From: Jacaranda mimosifolia
Lineage: Eukaryota > Streptophyta > Magnoliopsida > Lamiales > Bignoniaceae
Length of the DNA stretch: 64,000 nt
NCBI GenBank assembly: GCA_018894105.1
Contig: CM032127.1
Span: 1,583,001 to 1,647,000, forward strand
Reading direction: 5' to 3'
How positions within the stretch are numbered: position 1 is the stretch's first letter; each line of letters opens with the position of its first letter. The position numbers and the translations under genes were made by a program. This document shows positions 11,626 to 22,980 of this stretch, piece after piece. The notes beneath the pieces are model-generated. The model did not search any database. It worked only from the letters and a program-made list of their open reading frames with translations, and had not been told where the DNA came from.

Positions 11626-14238
11626 AAATGATGTCCAATCCAAAGTGTGAAGTCTGCCACTGTTAACAAATTCCATTCTAAAATTCAGCAAAATTTATGG
11701 GCGGGATGAGGATTTTTAATTACAATTATAACTTTACTAATGGAAGATTCAACAGGACAATTGTGATTTCGAATTGGTAGCTTTTTCATCTAATGGATAT
11801 TTTGATCATTTTCTGGCCATCCCATTAATCTCGTCCACATATAAACATTGGAGTAAAACATCATTTTTCATCCTTCACTTCATTTTGGGAAAAAAATAAA
11901 TAAATAAATAAAAGAAAGAAAGTAGTAATAGCGATCTTGCCTCCTCCCTCTACGCCATGTTCAACCTCGAACATATCAGACATCTGAACAACCTGCGCAA
12001 GTACGGGTCCCATCAGCATAGCACTATCAAGTGACGAGTAAAATTCACAGAAACTAGTATTGGTCCACACCTAAATCGAAGAACACATAATTAGCAAATA
12101 TTTATGACAAATGCATAGAGAAAATTTAAATTTAGGACTCAACATACCAAACCACATGGGAGTGAGCTAATCCAAGTCCTTATTATCATCATAATTTTCA
12201 TCCTATTATTCTACATTCTATCTGAAAAAATAAATTGACCCTTAGTACAAAATTTACTTACAACAACATTTTATTCAAGTGGGTTTTGAAGGAAAGTGCA
12301 ATGAAAAATATTTATGAAATAAATGATTTGAAATTTATTTAAAATGCATACTTTTCTTTCCCTTTTTTGGGCAAAAAATGTGATAGAATTTAGCCTTTTA
12401 ATACATTTTTTCATTATTCTTTAAATAGGAACTGATCTTGAGAAAGTGGTAGCCCAATAAATAAACAATTTCTATATATAGCCCAGTTGGAAAAAATAAA
12501 AATAAAAAATAAATAAATAATTTGCTCAAACCTTTTCACCAATTTCGAACCTTCTTTGGCCACATTTGAAATTTTGAACAAATTTTTTCTCCTAGGTAGA
12601 AAGTAGCCACACATCATTAAAAGTTTGGGCCCAGTCTGGTAAGAGAGAGACTGTTTGTGGAGTTTCAGGTGCATGCACCTTTCCTCTTTCATGTCTTTTT
12701 CCATTCAGATGAAGGTTCCAAATTCCAATGTTTTTATCTTTTTTTAAATTTTTCAAAAGAACAACACAAGAAACAACAGTAACAAAATAAAAAAATCAAC
12801 CTTTTTTCTTTCCTTGTCAAGCCTGAGGGTACCAATATAATCAGATACCATTTGATCGTTCCTTTCCCATTTCCACAATATGGGTTGTCAAGTTTCCACA
12901 AGATTATGGAGGTATATCAACTACTGCAGCATAATTTTTCTTTTCTTTTTCTTATTGAGTCTATTACTTGAATTGCTTATTTTACTTCAGTTCTTGATCT
13001 TCGTTCTTCAATGCAGTTTTCTTTAGTGCAGTTTGAGTTTTCTGTGTGTTTCTTTTTATGGGTTTAGAGCCTTGTTTGCTGATTTTTTTTTTTTTTTTAT
13101 CGCTTTGGGAGCTGAAAGTTGAGTGGGTTTTTTGTGTTAGTGTTAATGAAATGTTTATGGTTTTCATTTTTATTGGTTTTCTGGGTTTAAACTTCTAAGC
13201 ATTTTACATTAGCATAATTCTCTGTGATCCTAATCCAGATGGGCCTTGTTTCTGGAAAAAGATAAGATAGAATAATAGCTTTGAGATGTAAAATTTCTGC
13301 TATTGTAATCAGCAGGGTCTTTATCCTAGAAAGTATTAAGATCACATTAAATAACTTTCTTCCTCATAAAAAGGAAGACCTTTGGACTTTCTAATTCAAT
13401 GTTATGTATGCATGCTGAAGCAATTGGAATAAGTACTCTGTGGGATGACCTTTTGCTGTTGGTATCTAGGCCACAGGTGCAGCAACACAATGTTAGAGAT
13501 GTAAGGTTAATCCTTTGGAAGCATGTAAATTAGCTTACGGTTTATGTGTGGTTCTTCTTTGAAGATATATTGTATGCGATCTAAGAAAGTTGCTTATGTT
13601 GGAAGGTTAGTGAGCTTAGTAGAACTGGAAGCGTATGGATGTTTTGTGTGTAAAAGATGTATAGTCCTGCTGATCCAATGCCACTTGATAGCATATATTT
13701 GTTGAATGATGGCTTTCAGAGCAAATGAGGTGTGTCTAGAGACATTACAGTATTTTTCATTTCTTCTGGGTAATAAGGAATGACAAACGCGAGATGAATT
13801 TTCAATGCATGCAATATTCTTGTATTTACCTGGAACTTCAATCATGGTATTTGTTTGACTACTATGTTAGAGAAAAAGGTTATATTCTCCATCCGTATTT
13901 TGATGGATCAGGACACATATGGGGATGTACAGTTATTGTGAATGTTCCACTAGCGATATGTGATTCTTGTGCTTCATTTGACTCTGCAATCGTATGTATG
14001 CCTACCTAGTTTATCCAGATTTGCCTTTCTTTCACCTCATAATGGTATCTTATGTCACCTTTTCTCTTGTTCTCTCTTCATTTCCAAATTCTAAGTATTC
14101 TTCCTTACAACAATGTAGATCTTTCATTTCGGCGGCAACAGAACTGATGTGCTTATATTAGTTCCTAATATTAACACTACACTGGACAATGTTGTCTGAT
14201 GAGCAAATAATCAGGATTGCGAGATCGTATTTAGCCAT
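11626..14238 (+). other. Upstream/leader region of RTE1-like copy A
   Basis: Aligned with 26946-31241 of copy B over its length except for the 1.6-kb insert in B. It should hold the promoter and probably a non-coding 5' exon: the exon-like sequence ending ...AGATTATGGAG just before GTATATC at 12911 is one candidate. A short reading frame at 13794-14009 (71 codons) is present in both copies, but such a recent duplication makes its conservation uninformative. I could not place a TATA box or TSS with confidence. Confidence 0.4.
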
Positions 14239-15651
14239 ATGCAATCGAGAAAACTTTCTCTGATGGAGTGTGAACTTGTGAACATAGCTGAAAGCAAAAG
14301 CTTGGAGGGAAGTATTCTGCATGAACTCTGGCCGCTAGATGAGGTGGACCCACGAAAGGCTAAATTCCCATGCTGTGTAGTGTGGGCACCTTTGCCTGTG
14401 GTCTCATGGTTGGCACCTTTCATAGGGCAGGTTGGCATATGCAGGGAGGGTGGTGTGATTCTAGATTTCTCCGGCTCCAACATCATTAAAGTGGATGATT
14501 TTACGTTTGGTCCCGTTGCAAAATACCTTCAGTTAGATAGAAAGCAGGTATTTCTTCTCCCCTCGCTCTCTTTATCTTCCTATTTGTTCTCGTGTTTGGC
14601 ATGTGTGTAATGTTCATATGCTCTATGCGCATGAGTCGAGGGAGGTTAGGTATGCACTTGGTAACCTAATTTGCGCGTGCTTGCATGGGATCCTTCAAAA
14701 GAACTCAACTATGTGAGTAGATCAAAAGAACATATGGCCACTCTATATCCCTTAAAGTATGGTATTATCTCATTTTCTATTTTCGATGGTCCGATTATTC
14801 CTTTTGTAGTAAAACATATGAGGGTTAGATACAATTACCTTTGATATCCTCTCGAAACTATTTAGTTAAGATTTGCTGTGTATGTTGAATAATTTCAGTT
14901 TAGATCCTTTATTTCAAAACCATGTTTCATTTGTCTATTTCATTTCATCGAATGTTTGTCAAGTGCATCTGATCCATAATCAATTTCAATAGTTTGGCAT
15001 ATATTCAATAAAGTGGAACAAAAGATAAAGTATAAATTGGAATAGTGCATTCAAACTGCTTTGATCACTTTGGATCCTCTATTTCTAAATCATGTTTCAT
15101 CAGGTATTCCTTATTTGTCAAGTATATCTGATTCACAATTAATTTTTTTATGAGAAAATATTCTGGCACATGGTGTGAACTATACAAGAAGCTGATATAG
15201 CTTACATGGTGTGATTTTAATATGCCAGTGCTGTTTCCCTCCAACCCTTGCTGGGCATACATGCAAGCATCACTCTTTGCATGCTGACTATGGGACGGCG
15301 ATTACTTGGGATGATGCAATACAGTCAAGTTCACGCCAATATGAGAACAAATCTTACAACCTCTTCACATGCAACTGCCACTCATTTGTTGCTAATTGCC
15401 TGAATCGGCTGTGCTACAAGGGATCGATGAATTGGAACATGGTCAATGTTGCTGCTCTTATACTATTCAAGGGGAAGTGGGTTGATGGTGTTTCTGTCTT
15501 AAGATCATTTATGCCTTTTGTCGTGGTTACCTGCTTCGGTGTTTTCATGGTTGGTTGGCCGTTTATAATTGGATTAATGTTGTTCTCGTTCTTCCTTATT
15601 GGATGGTTTATGTTGGGCACTTACTGCTTTAAAAACTTGTTAGGTTGCTAG
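14239..15651 (+). CDS. RTE1-like protein (REVERSION-TO-ETHYLENE SENSITIVITY1 family), copy A
   Basis: Two exons, 14239-14547 and 15229-15651, give 243 residues, close to the roughly 250 of RTE1-family (DUF778) proteins. Family blocks: KFPCCVVWAPLPVVSWLAPF, GQVGICREGG, ILDFSGSN, DDFTFGPVAKYLQLDR, then GGHTCK-like AGHTCK and FTCNCHSFVANCLNRLCY (CNCH at residues 151-154). Two hydrophobic segments follow, roughly residues 183-205 and 208-228. RTE1 is an ER/Golgi membrane protein that promotes signalling by the ethylene receptor ETR1; homologues also regulate ethylene responses. I cannot separate RTE1 from its homologue RTH by eye, so no symbol is given. The start is the first ATG in the exon; the frame is open upstream to the splice site, so a further 5' coding exon is possible but not needed. 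It faces the unknown gene tail to tail. Confidence 0.93.
14885..15060. repeat. Dispersed AT-rich repeat in the RTE1-like intron
   Basis: Contains TTTAGATCCTTTATTTCA, TTGTCTATTTCATTTCAT and ATATTCAATAAAGTGGAA. Similar strings occur at about 6470-6640, 7770-7930 and 42225-42380 (for example TTTCATTTC, TATTAAATATTT and AATAAATTAGAATAC), which suggests an old short transposon family. The same stretch is present in copy B, so it predates the duplication. Confidence 0.4.
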
Positions 15652-16195
15652 ATTTGGATCTTTATGTTTCATGGCAAATGAACTGTTCTTGATGAAAATG
15701 ATCTTTGTAACATACAGACATCCAATGCTGGCAATTGTATAGTTTAAATTTGAGCAACATAGTTATTGCAGCCTCAACAAGAACGAATATTGACTGCAGC
15801 ACAACTGAAAGATAGAAAAATGTAAAGGACTGCAGCTGGAACTTGTCATGTTTACAAGACACAAAGATGATATCATGAGACAAATGCAAACTCAACAGAT
15901 CAATTCACATTACTGAACCCGCAACATAGCTGACTTAAAACTTCAGCAGTTTATATCAATAACATCAACTGTTGCAGGTTCTTGGAGGAAGGAGTACATT
16001 ATTGTAATAGGAGTTCAAACTTATCAGAGCTGAATTTCTAACCAGGATTTGCAACCCCATTACCCATGTTAAAGTTAATTCATTATTTCAGTTGCATTAG
16101 CTGGGATAAAAATAGACCGTCTTCCCGAATAACTTCACCTCAAGCTCCATACTTTGGGGCTTTCCAAAGCTTGAATGCTACTTCATGTAAGAACC
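15652..16195. other. Convergent intergenic region, copy A
   Basis: Shared 3' region of the RTE1-like gene (+) and the unknown gene (-). It carries both 3' UTRs and the outer unit of a 56-bp tandem duplication (see 16139-16250). No further gene was seen. Confidence 0.5.
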
Positions 16196-16250
16196 TCAAG
16201 CTCCATACTTTGGGGCCTTCCAAAGCTTGAATGCTACTTCATGTAAGAAC
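16139..16250. repeat. 56-bp tandem duplication spanning the stop codon of the unknown gene, copy A
   Basis: The unit starting CTCAAGCTCCATACTTTGGG occurs at 16139 and again at 16195, one nearly exact unit apart. It covers the last codons and stop of the unknown gene on the minus strand. The first stop met in reading order is the one at 16196-16198, so the protein is unchanged and the second unit becomes 3' UTR. Copy B has a single unit at about 33149, so the duplication is specific to copy A. Confidence 0.92.
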
Positions 16251-18042
16251 CTATCGGCCGGTATAACAAGGTTTCCACCATTCTGCAGTATACCAGATTC
16301 AAATGTTAGTTCAAAGCTGAAAACAATCATATACACTTTTTACTAATTAAAGAACCAACAAAATGGGTATTAACATTGTTTCCTTAAACAAGCTTCCTAA
16401 AGATATTGGCCCAACAAAGAAACAAGAAGATGGGAGCTTCCCCATTTTAACAAAGCAGGTCTGATTATATAGCATTTTCAAATACCTAAGGCTTAAAGAC
16501 TTGATTTGTTCAATGTTTTTTCAGAGATCAAATCATATTGTAAATACAATACTATCATACAGAAATTAACTATTGCGCACTAACAATACTTTAACTTATA
16601 ATTTAGATCTAATTTATGAAAACATTAAAATAGCACAGAACTGTCATATTAGCTAATCAAGTCGAAGCTTACCTCGATAAAATCTGTAAAAGAAAATGAT
16701 CCCACCATATCCTTACGAGTCACTGCATTCTGATACTGAGCAAGTAGCATTGGGCAGTGCTGCCTGAAAAAGATTTCATTAGATAGATCCATAAGCATAG
16801 ATGGTACCATAAGACACTCACCAAGAACTCACCTAATATTTTCCCTTGGCTTTCCGCCTTTCATCATGTAACTTTGACGAGGAAAAAGCAGTGAAAGTTC
16901 ACTATTATTCTTGAATTTAGCATCACAAACTGAGAATTCTTTATGGTCATCCTCTAGGGCAGCCCCATAGCTCAGCATAACAGACATGTGCAACCGATAA
17001 CCAATATCACTTTCAGATTGTGCCATATGCAACAAATCTCCAACCAAATGGTTAATAAGTTCAATGCTTTTAAGATCATACATATTCTCACCGCCTCCAA
17101 CATGGACAAACACTAAATCAAACTCGGTCGTGTCCAAAATCTTCCCTTCTTGAAATCCAAGCAATTTCAGCAATCCAGAGGCCAAAGATGGCAAGGAATG
17201 ACACTTATCAGACAACTCGTTCCAGTGAAAAACAGTCAAGCCAATTTTACCTCCAAAAGATTTCAAACTTAGATTATCAGTTATAAGAGCTGCTTTCATT
17301 CCCATGAACCTGAAATTGAATTCAAAACGAGGCCAAGCCAACAGGTTACGTACTTTTATGCTCTGTTCACAGACGAGTTAAGCAGATATGACGAGAAAAA
17401 AATGTAACGAGATACCTCTCTGCTATAGTTGGCAATGCACACTTTTCTTGAGATTTATCCTCAACTAATTCTTCCACACCCTGAAGGGACATTAGGGAGC
17501 TGTTAGATTTTCAAGTTTTGATCCACAACATTATCAAAATGACAAGTAAAAGCTCAAATATTAAATGAATCAGAATGATTAATCAGTACCCAGTTGAGAT
17601 ACACTTCATTTGCATCAAGTAGCTCCGCAAACTCCCTAATTGTCCTACTTTCCTCATTTTCTGCAATCTAATTTCCAAGTAAATTTGAAGAAACGACAAC
17701 GAAAAGACACTTTCCATACTAGGAATTAATACGAATAATAAAATAAAATAGATCCTAAAACTTCACAGAATTGTATCGTCTGAGATAATAATGAAAAAAC
17801 GAGGCCCGCTTCATGCAGAAAACAGAAAAGAAAAAACCTTCACATTCGAATGGGTACATAGATACCTTACATGCAATTAATCAAGGAGAAATATTATTAC
17901 CTGAAGGAGGGGAATGAGGGAGGGCCAAGAAACCACAGGAGGCCCGAGAAGCGAAGGAATGGAGGTGGGTTTGGGCCGGGTCGATGAATCGGGCCAAGCC
18001 TTCTCCGTACAATACCACCGCTCTGCTAGGCTTGTCTGCCAT
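16196..18042 (-). CDS. Conserved plant protein of unknown function, copy A
   Basis: Six exons on the minus strand: 18042-17901, 17660-17590, 17480-17416, 17309-16833, 16763-16673 and 16282-16196 (stop TGA). Total 933 nt, 310 residues, and all phases agree. The protein starts MADKPSRAVVLYGEGLARF and continues with ASRASCGFLALP, ERFMGMKAALITDNLSLKSF, LLGFQEGK, FDLVFVHVGGGE, FPRQSYMMKGGKPRENIR, and ends FLHEVAFKLWKAPKYGA. I recall this as a single-copy-like land-plant family without a named domain; the VLYGEGLARF start and FVHVGGGE segment look like a soluble alpha/beta protein, but I assign no function. No signal peptide or membrane helix is evident. It is convergent with the RTE1-like gene and upstream of CBL10 on the same strand. 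Confidence 0.88.
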
Positions 18043-18298
18043 GGATGTATAGTGTAAGACAAAATTGCGAGATTAGACGCAAGGAAGATTTACCGAAGAA
18101 ACACAGGTGAGGGACCGAAGGGCAGAACAGAACAACAGACAAAATCTGTGCTGTGGTAACGTAAGAGGGTGCGTAATTAGAATTCGTAGGAGAGCTGCAC
18201 TTGTACGCAAGAAGGAATAAAATTATAATTCAATAATTTGTTTTATGATTATATTTTGTTTTTAGGTTAGTTACCACTCACCGGACAAAATGCATCAC
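18043..18298 (-). promoter_or_regulatory. Upstream region of the unknown gene, copy A
   Basis: About 250 bp between the start codon and the LINE insertion. It aligns with 35089-35305 of copy B, with a few short deletions in B. No core promoter motif stands out. The LINE insertion therefore cut into the upstream flank of this gene in copy A. Confidence 0.35.
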
Positions 18299-18675
18299 AA
18301 CTTTTTATTATTATTATTTTTTGCTTTTTCTTTTTTTTTTTTTTGAGAAAAAGTAATGGATATTATTAAATAGAGTCAAGGACCAAAGCTTGGCCAACTA
18401 CAAGAGACCGAGAACAACGATTTTGAGAAATAGAAAGAGTCATTCTAGCAAGAAAGTCACCACATCGAACATGTAAAAAAGAAACTGAGCCAATAAAGAA
18501 AAGTCTTCTCCTAGCATCAGAGATGAGATTATTATGATAAATTCATATTTTCAAACTGCAAAACACGAATCATAAATAAGCAATCACCCTCAATGAATAC
18601 TTAAGGCCACCCATAAAAAGCACACAACTCACAAGCGAACTTGGCTGCTATGACTTCAATCACACAATGCATCAC
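18299..18675 (-). mobile_element. 5'-truncated LINE (non-LTR retrotransposon) 3' end, copy A only
   Basis: A poly-T run at about 18327-18342 marks the 3' tail of a minus-strand insertion. The minus strand, read from the right, gives EVIAAKFACELCAFYGWP, a stop, then VFIEGDCL and FENMNLS, followed by SVSFLHVR-like and SISQNRCSRS remnants. This resembles the RNase H end of plant LINEs and is broken by several stops. A direct repeat AATGCATCAC flanks it (about 18289-18298 and 18666-18675). Copy B has a single uninterrupted ATTGCATCACTAAAGC at this point, so it carries the empty site. Confidence 0.72.
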
Positions 18676-19618
18676 TAAAGTAGAAGAGTTATTTATTTGC
18701 TGGTCAATCTCCTATAAAAATGTGGATTTTTTTTTTATATATAATTATAAAAATGTGGAATTTGAAACTGTGAATAAGAGATAAGTAATGGGTTTACAAT
18801 ATATCTATATTATAATTAATCACTAATAAAACATTGAATTTGAGCTATAAATGAAGAAAACATTAACTAATCTCTAATCTTATGAGAATTATAGTTATTG
18901 ATTAAACAAAGCCTATCTTTCTAAATGTTTTTGACCTATAGTTAAGTTCTACTCAATTGAATCAAATTTCACATAAGACAATGATTATGTCAGAATACCC
19001 AATGATCAATTGGTTCAATTGTATCATCTTTATATGTGTCATATTTAAAGTTCGAACATTGACAATTTTTTTATGAATGTGCATTTATAAATATTTAAAA
19101 AAAATACAATTATTGCAAGGTCAAAGTATATTTTATTAATTATGTCTAATTTATCTTTATATATTGATATATAATGTCATAGCGTATTTTTTTCATTGCA
19201 GTATTGCTAATTTTCAAAAGCAACACAACATAATAAATTTCACCATTACATATGTACACAAGCACTTGAACATATAAATCGGCACCTTTTCACATCTGCA
19301 ACACCAAAAAATTTAGAAAGACAGCACAACTATAGCCATAGAAATAGAAATCAATACGCAAGCACAAATTGGATGCGCAGCAAGCTTGGACTCTACAAGA
19401 AACGCCCATTTCAAATGTGCTTGTAAAAAATGGGAAAATGTTGAATCGATTTTGTGGATTGAATATGATCTGATTTTGATTGAGCCCATGTGAAGGAGCC
19501 ACCCTGTCCATCTCCAGCAATAATGAGAGAATCACAAGGAGCATCTGGGCTGTATCAGGAAAACCTGAGATGCCATCTTCACTAGTGAAAATCTGATCCA
19601 AGAAATGATTTGTGCATC
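18676..19618. other. Intergenic region between the unknown gene and CBL10, copy A
   Basis: AT-rich and aligned to 35650-36821 of copy B, except for the SINE in B. The right end (19290-19618) is the CBL10 3' UTR. The stretch 18980-19085 resembles a decayed SINE (TTCGAACATTGAC) and is shared by both copies. No gene was seen. Confidence 0.45.
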
Positions 19619-22600
19619 TCAATCTTCGACCTCAGTGTTGAAAGCAAAACTGGGGAAAGCTGTAGTGATGTCCCTGGAAGAACATGAATACAAGCAGTAT
19701 CAATGTTTAGGAAAGTCGAATAAAAAGCAACTGCAATGAAAAATTTCCTAAGTTATTCATGGAAAAAAATTGAGACTGGTTTAACAACCTCCGGGGGAAT
19801 ACATTTTCTTTTCAGATATAGGCCACTAAACAGGTACCGAAGAAATGAAACTGCCAATGGTGACAAAATTTCAATTAATTTTCAATTCACCATGGCCGCG
19901 CACAAATTTACCAACAATACATTATACACCATAAAAAGAGAGATCATGCACAAATCATTAACTGCAAAATTTCAATTGATTTCCAATTTACTTCAGCGCA
20001 TGCACGTGTGGGGAAAATAAACACAAAAAGAGAGATTATACCCAAACATTAACTGCTATAGGAGAACAATGGGAGGAAAACTAGAACATGATAGAAGAAG
20101 AACAAGTTTCATACTTCAAGTAAGGTAAAGTCATGTTCCTTAAAAGTGATGGATGTCGAATGACAAAATCTTTCCACTCTTCTTTATTAATTTTACCATC
20201 CTTATCAGCATCAGCATCAGCAAATGTCTGTTGAAAAGATGAACAAGCACAGTGAACACATGCTTCATCCGTTAAGAGAGATATATTATGAGAAAGGACT
20301 ATAAATTGGGATGAAATCTTACCTTATCAATTATTTGCTCCAGGAGTTCATCAGATAGCTCCATATCAGATTCTTTAAGTATTGCAATCACCATCTGCTT
20401 GACCTGAAGTAAGAAATTTATACATGATCTCATGACTGCATAAGATTTGTTTAATAAATGATTCAATATGGCAGAAAGATAGATGGTGCAACAAGGGAAC
20501 TGCCCAGATTGCCTAACATAATTTATGAATTAAGTAAATCTTCTTTCAATAATTCTCCTCGGTTACATCTAACAGCTGCTCTTCTAGTTACAAGTCAAAC
20601 ATCTACCTGGACCACAAACTTGCAAATAGTTCCATATCCCTTATTTAAAATTCTAATTTGAGGACTAAGCATTATTATGAAAAGACCAAACCCAAATTGA
20701 TACATTTCAAACATCTCATTCAAACTTGCACTGGATGAACTCAACACTTCACCAGAAATAAAAATAACTTCAAGTTTTACACCCCAATCAGAAACAGTGT
20801 TTCAAATTGAGATGGCACAAGAACGAATCAGGTGTCATGCTGAATATGGTTAATTGCTGAATATCGATGGAAAATGTAGCACTGATGCGGCAGCAATGAA
20901 GGAACTCAACACAGACAAAAGTGATAGATAAGATCGGTTATGGAGGGACCAACACAACAGTGAATATTACTATGACAAAAGGATGAAGCATTTTAGACAG
21001 ATCAGGTCTGAGAATGTACACACCTTGGAGGTAGCTTAAGCATATATATATATATATGTATATATATCAGTTAAAAAGAATCTTGAGAAGAAAGGACTCC
21101 TAGAAAATTACACAGTCCATAAACATCAGTTTTTCTGTACACTTACGATTCAAACTAATCTTTGTTGCTTGCCCAAACCTAAGTCCCATTTTACAGAGTT
21201 AATTGGTATGAGACTAATACTTGCATGGCGACACACTTACTTCTTCTCGCTCTATGAACCCAGTTTGTCTCAGATCATAAAGCTTGAATGCAACTGCAAA
21301 ATAAGGAATGCCATTGCAGCAACATTAGTACACAAATTGGACTTCAAATCTTTAAGCCATGATTTCCTGAAATCTAGTCATATATCAGTATCAAGGCTCA
21401 TAAGAAAAAATGCAATATTTTAAATTACAACGAGTCCTAATAATCTCTTACAATCTATTTTCTCTTCCATAGGGGCATAAGGATGGAAGACATTAAGTGC
21501 GTGAATAAATTCTTCAAATTCAATGACGCCATTCCTTTTCTCATCAAAAAGATCAAAAACCTGCAACCAAAAGCAAGAATCATGCAGAAGACTAGGCTAA
21601 TTAGCAATATTCATATGCACCCAACATGTATAATACATTACAAAAATAAATAATCTTTGTAAGTGAAGCACAAAAAGATAAATATACTACTGCCTACCAG
21701 CAGTTTCATTGAGAAACAATATAGATGAACTCAAAAGGTGTGTGTCTTAAATAACAAGAGATATTCAATTATTAGCTACAAGACATGATAATGTTGATTT
21801 TGTCAGTAAGTTTCCTACAATACACTGTCAGTTTATACTGAAATGAATTCAACTAAAGGCAGCAAATGTGCCAACAAGAGAGGCTATGGCACATTCTCTG
21901 AGATGATTTCTCGAGACATTCATGAAAGCAAGAGCAAGTGCCATGCAAGAGCTGCGTTTCAGATGAAATTTGAGGAAGCAAGCAGCTGGAAGCCACCAAC
22001 AATATTACTAGCATTAACTAGTCCAATTGATTTATCTTTCCCATTTTCACAAATCCAAACAAAACAGTACAACCAATAGAATGTCAAAATCAAGATTGTG
22101 ATTACCCGGTCCAAGAAAAGATTCTCACCACATGCAGTTCTAAGCAATGCCAGCTGAAGCTCTTCCTACATGTGAACAAAAAGTTAGAGAAAAGCATCCA
22201 CATGATGATAATGTACAGTTAAGTGAAATTGTTCAACGAACAAATGAAAGAAATGTGAAAAAATAAGAAGGCATGCATCACCAGAACATTTGTTACAAAG
22301 ACTAAAGAACGTTAAAAACTTGCTGAAAATTAGACAGTAGCACAAGATTTCCCAGAAATAATAATTAAACCAATAACATAAGCTTTATAACAACAAATAA
22401 GTAATGAAGTACAATGATTTAGCAGAAAAATAGATAATATTACTCCGGAATCATACCTTATGAATAAATCCATCATCAATAATTGAACTACTTAACTTCT
22501 TAAACAACTCATATAATGCCTCCACTTCATTCACAGTAACTGCAAAAATTAACCATAAAAAGTAGTATCCAATCTCAATAAGAAAGTTAACAAGCAAAAA

Positions 22601-22980
22601 TTATAAAAATAAAACAGTAGAAGAAGAAGGAAAAAAAAGACATCATTAAAATTACTTTACATCGCGATTCGTTGGAAAGTCGAACAAACTCCTGGAATCC
22701 ACAGCGCAATTTCTTGCTATGACTCAGCTTAAGGCAATCAAAGCAACCGGAAACCGCGAATATCAACGCCTCAACTATTGCTATAACCGGAATCACGGCC
22801 GCGCAGATTTTCTCAGCAAAACTCAAGGAGCTCGAGTCCTGCTTCTCACCAGAATAACTAATAACATCAACAACCAACAAGATTCAATCGATTCGACAAC
22901 GCACATTGATATGAATGTACAAAATACATCAATATTGAAGAAAATCAAAAATTTACCGGCGAACTGTTGGTTGAATCCAT
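19619..22980 (-). CDS. CBL10: Calcineurin B-like Ca2+ sensor, CBL10 type, copy A (intact)
   Basis: Nine exons: 22980-22957, 22844-22661 (acceptor may be 3 bp further in), 22539-22457, 22165-22106, 21560-21452, 21293-21241, 20403-20323, 20227-20115 and 19673-19619. Total 762 nt, 253 residues. Instead of the N-myristoylation start of most CBLs there is a hydrophobic segment at about residues 21-43 ([19 protein letters not shown]), the membrane anchor typical of CBL10. Four EF-hand regions follow: a degenerate first near 86-97, then loops 123-134 ([12 protein letters not shown]), 160-171 ([12 protein letters not shown]) and 204-215 ([12 protein letters not shown]). The C-terminus holds the FPSF motif (242-245), whose Ser is the CIPK phosphorylation site, then [11 protein letters not shown]10 recruits CIPK24/SOS2 to membranes in the salt-stress response. 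It is the last gene of copy A. Confidence 0.95.
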
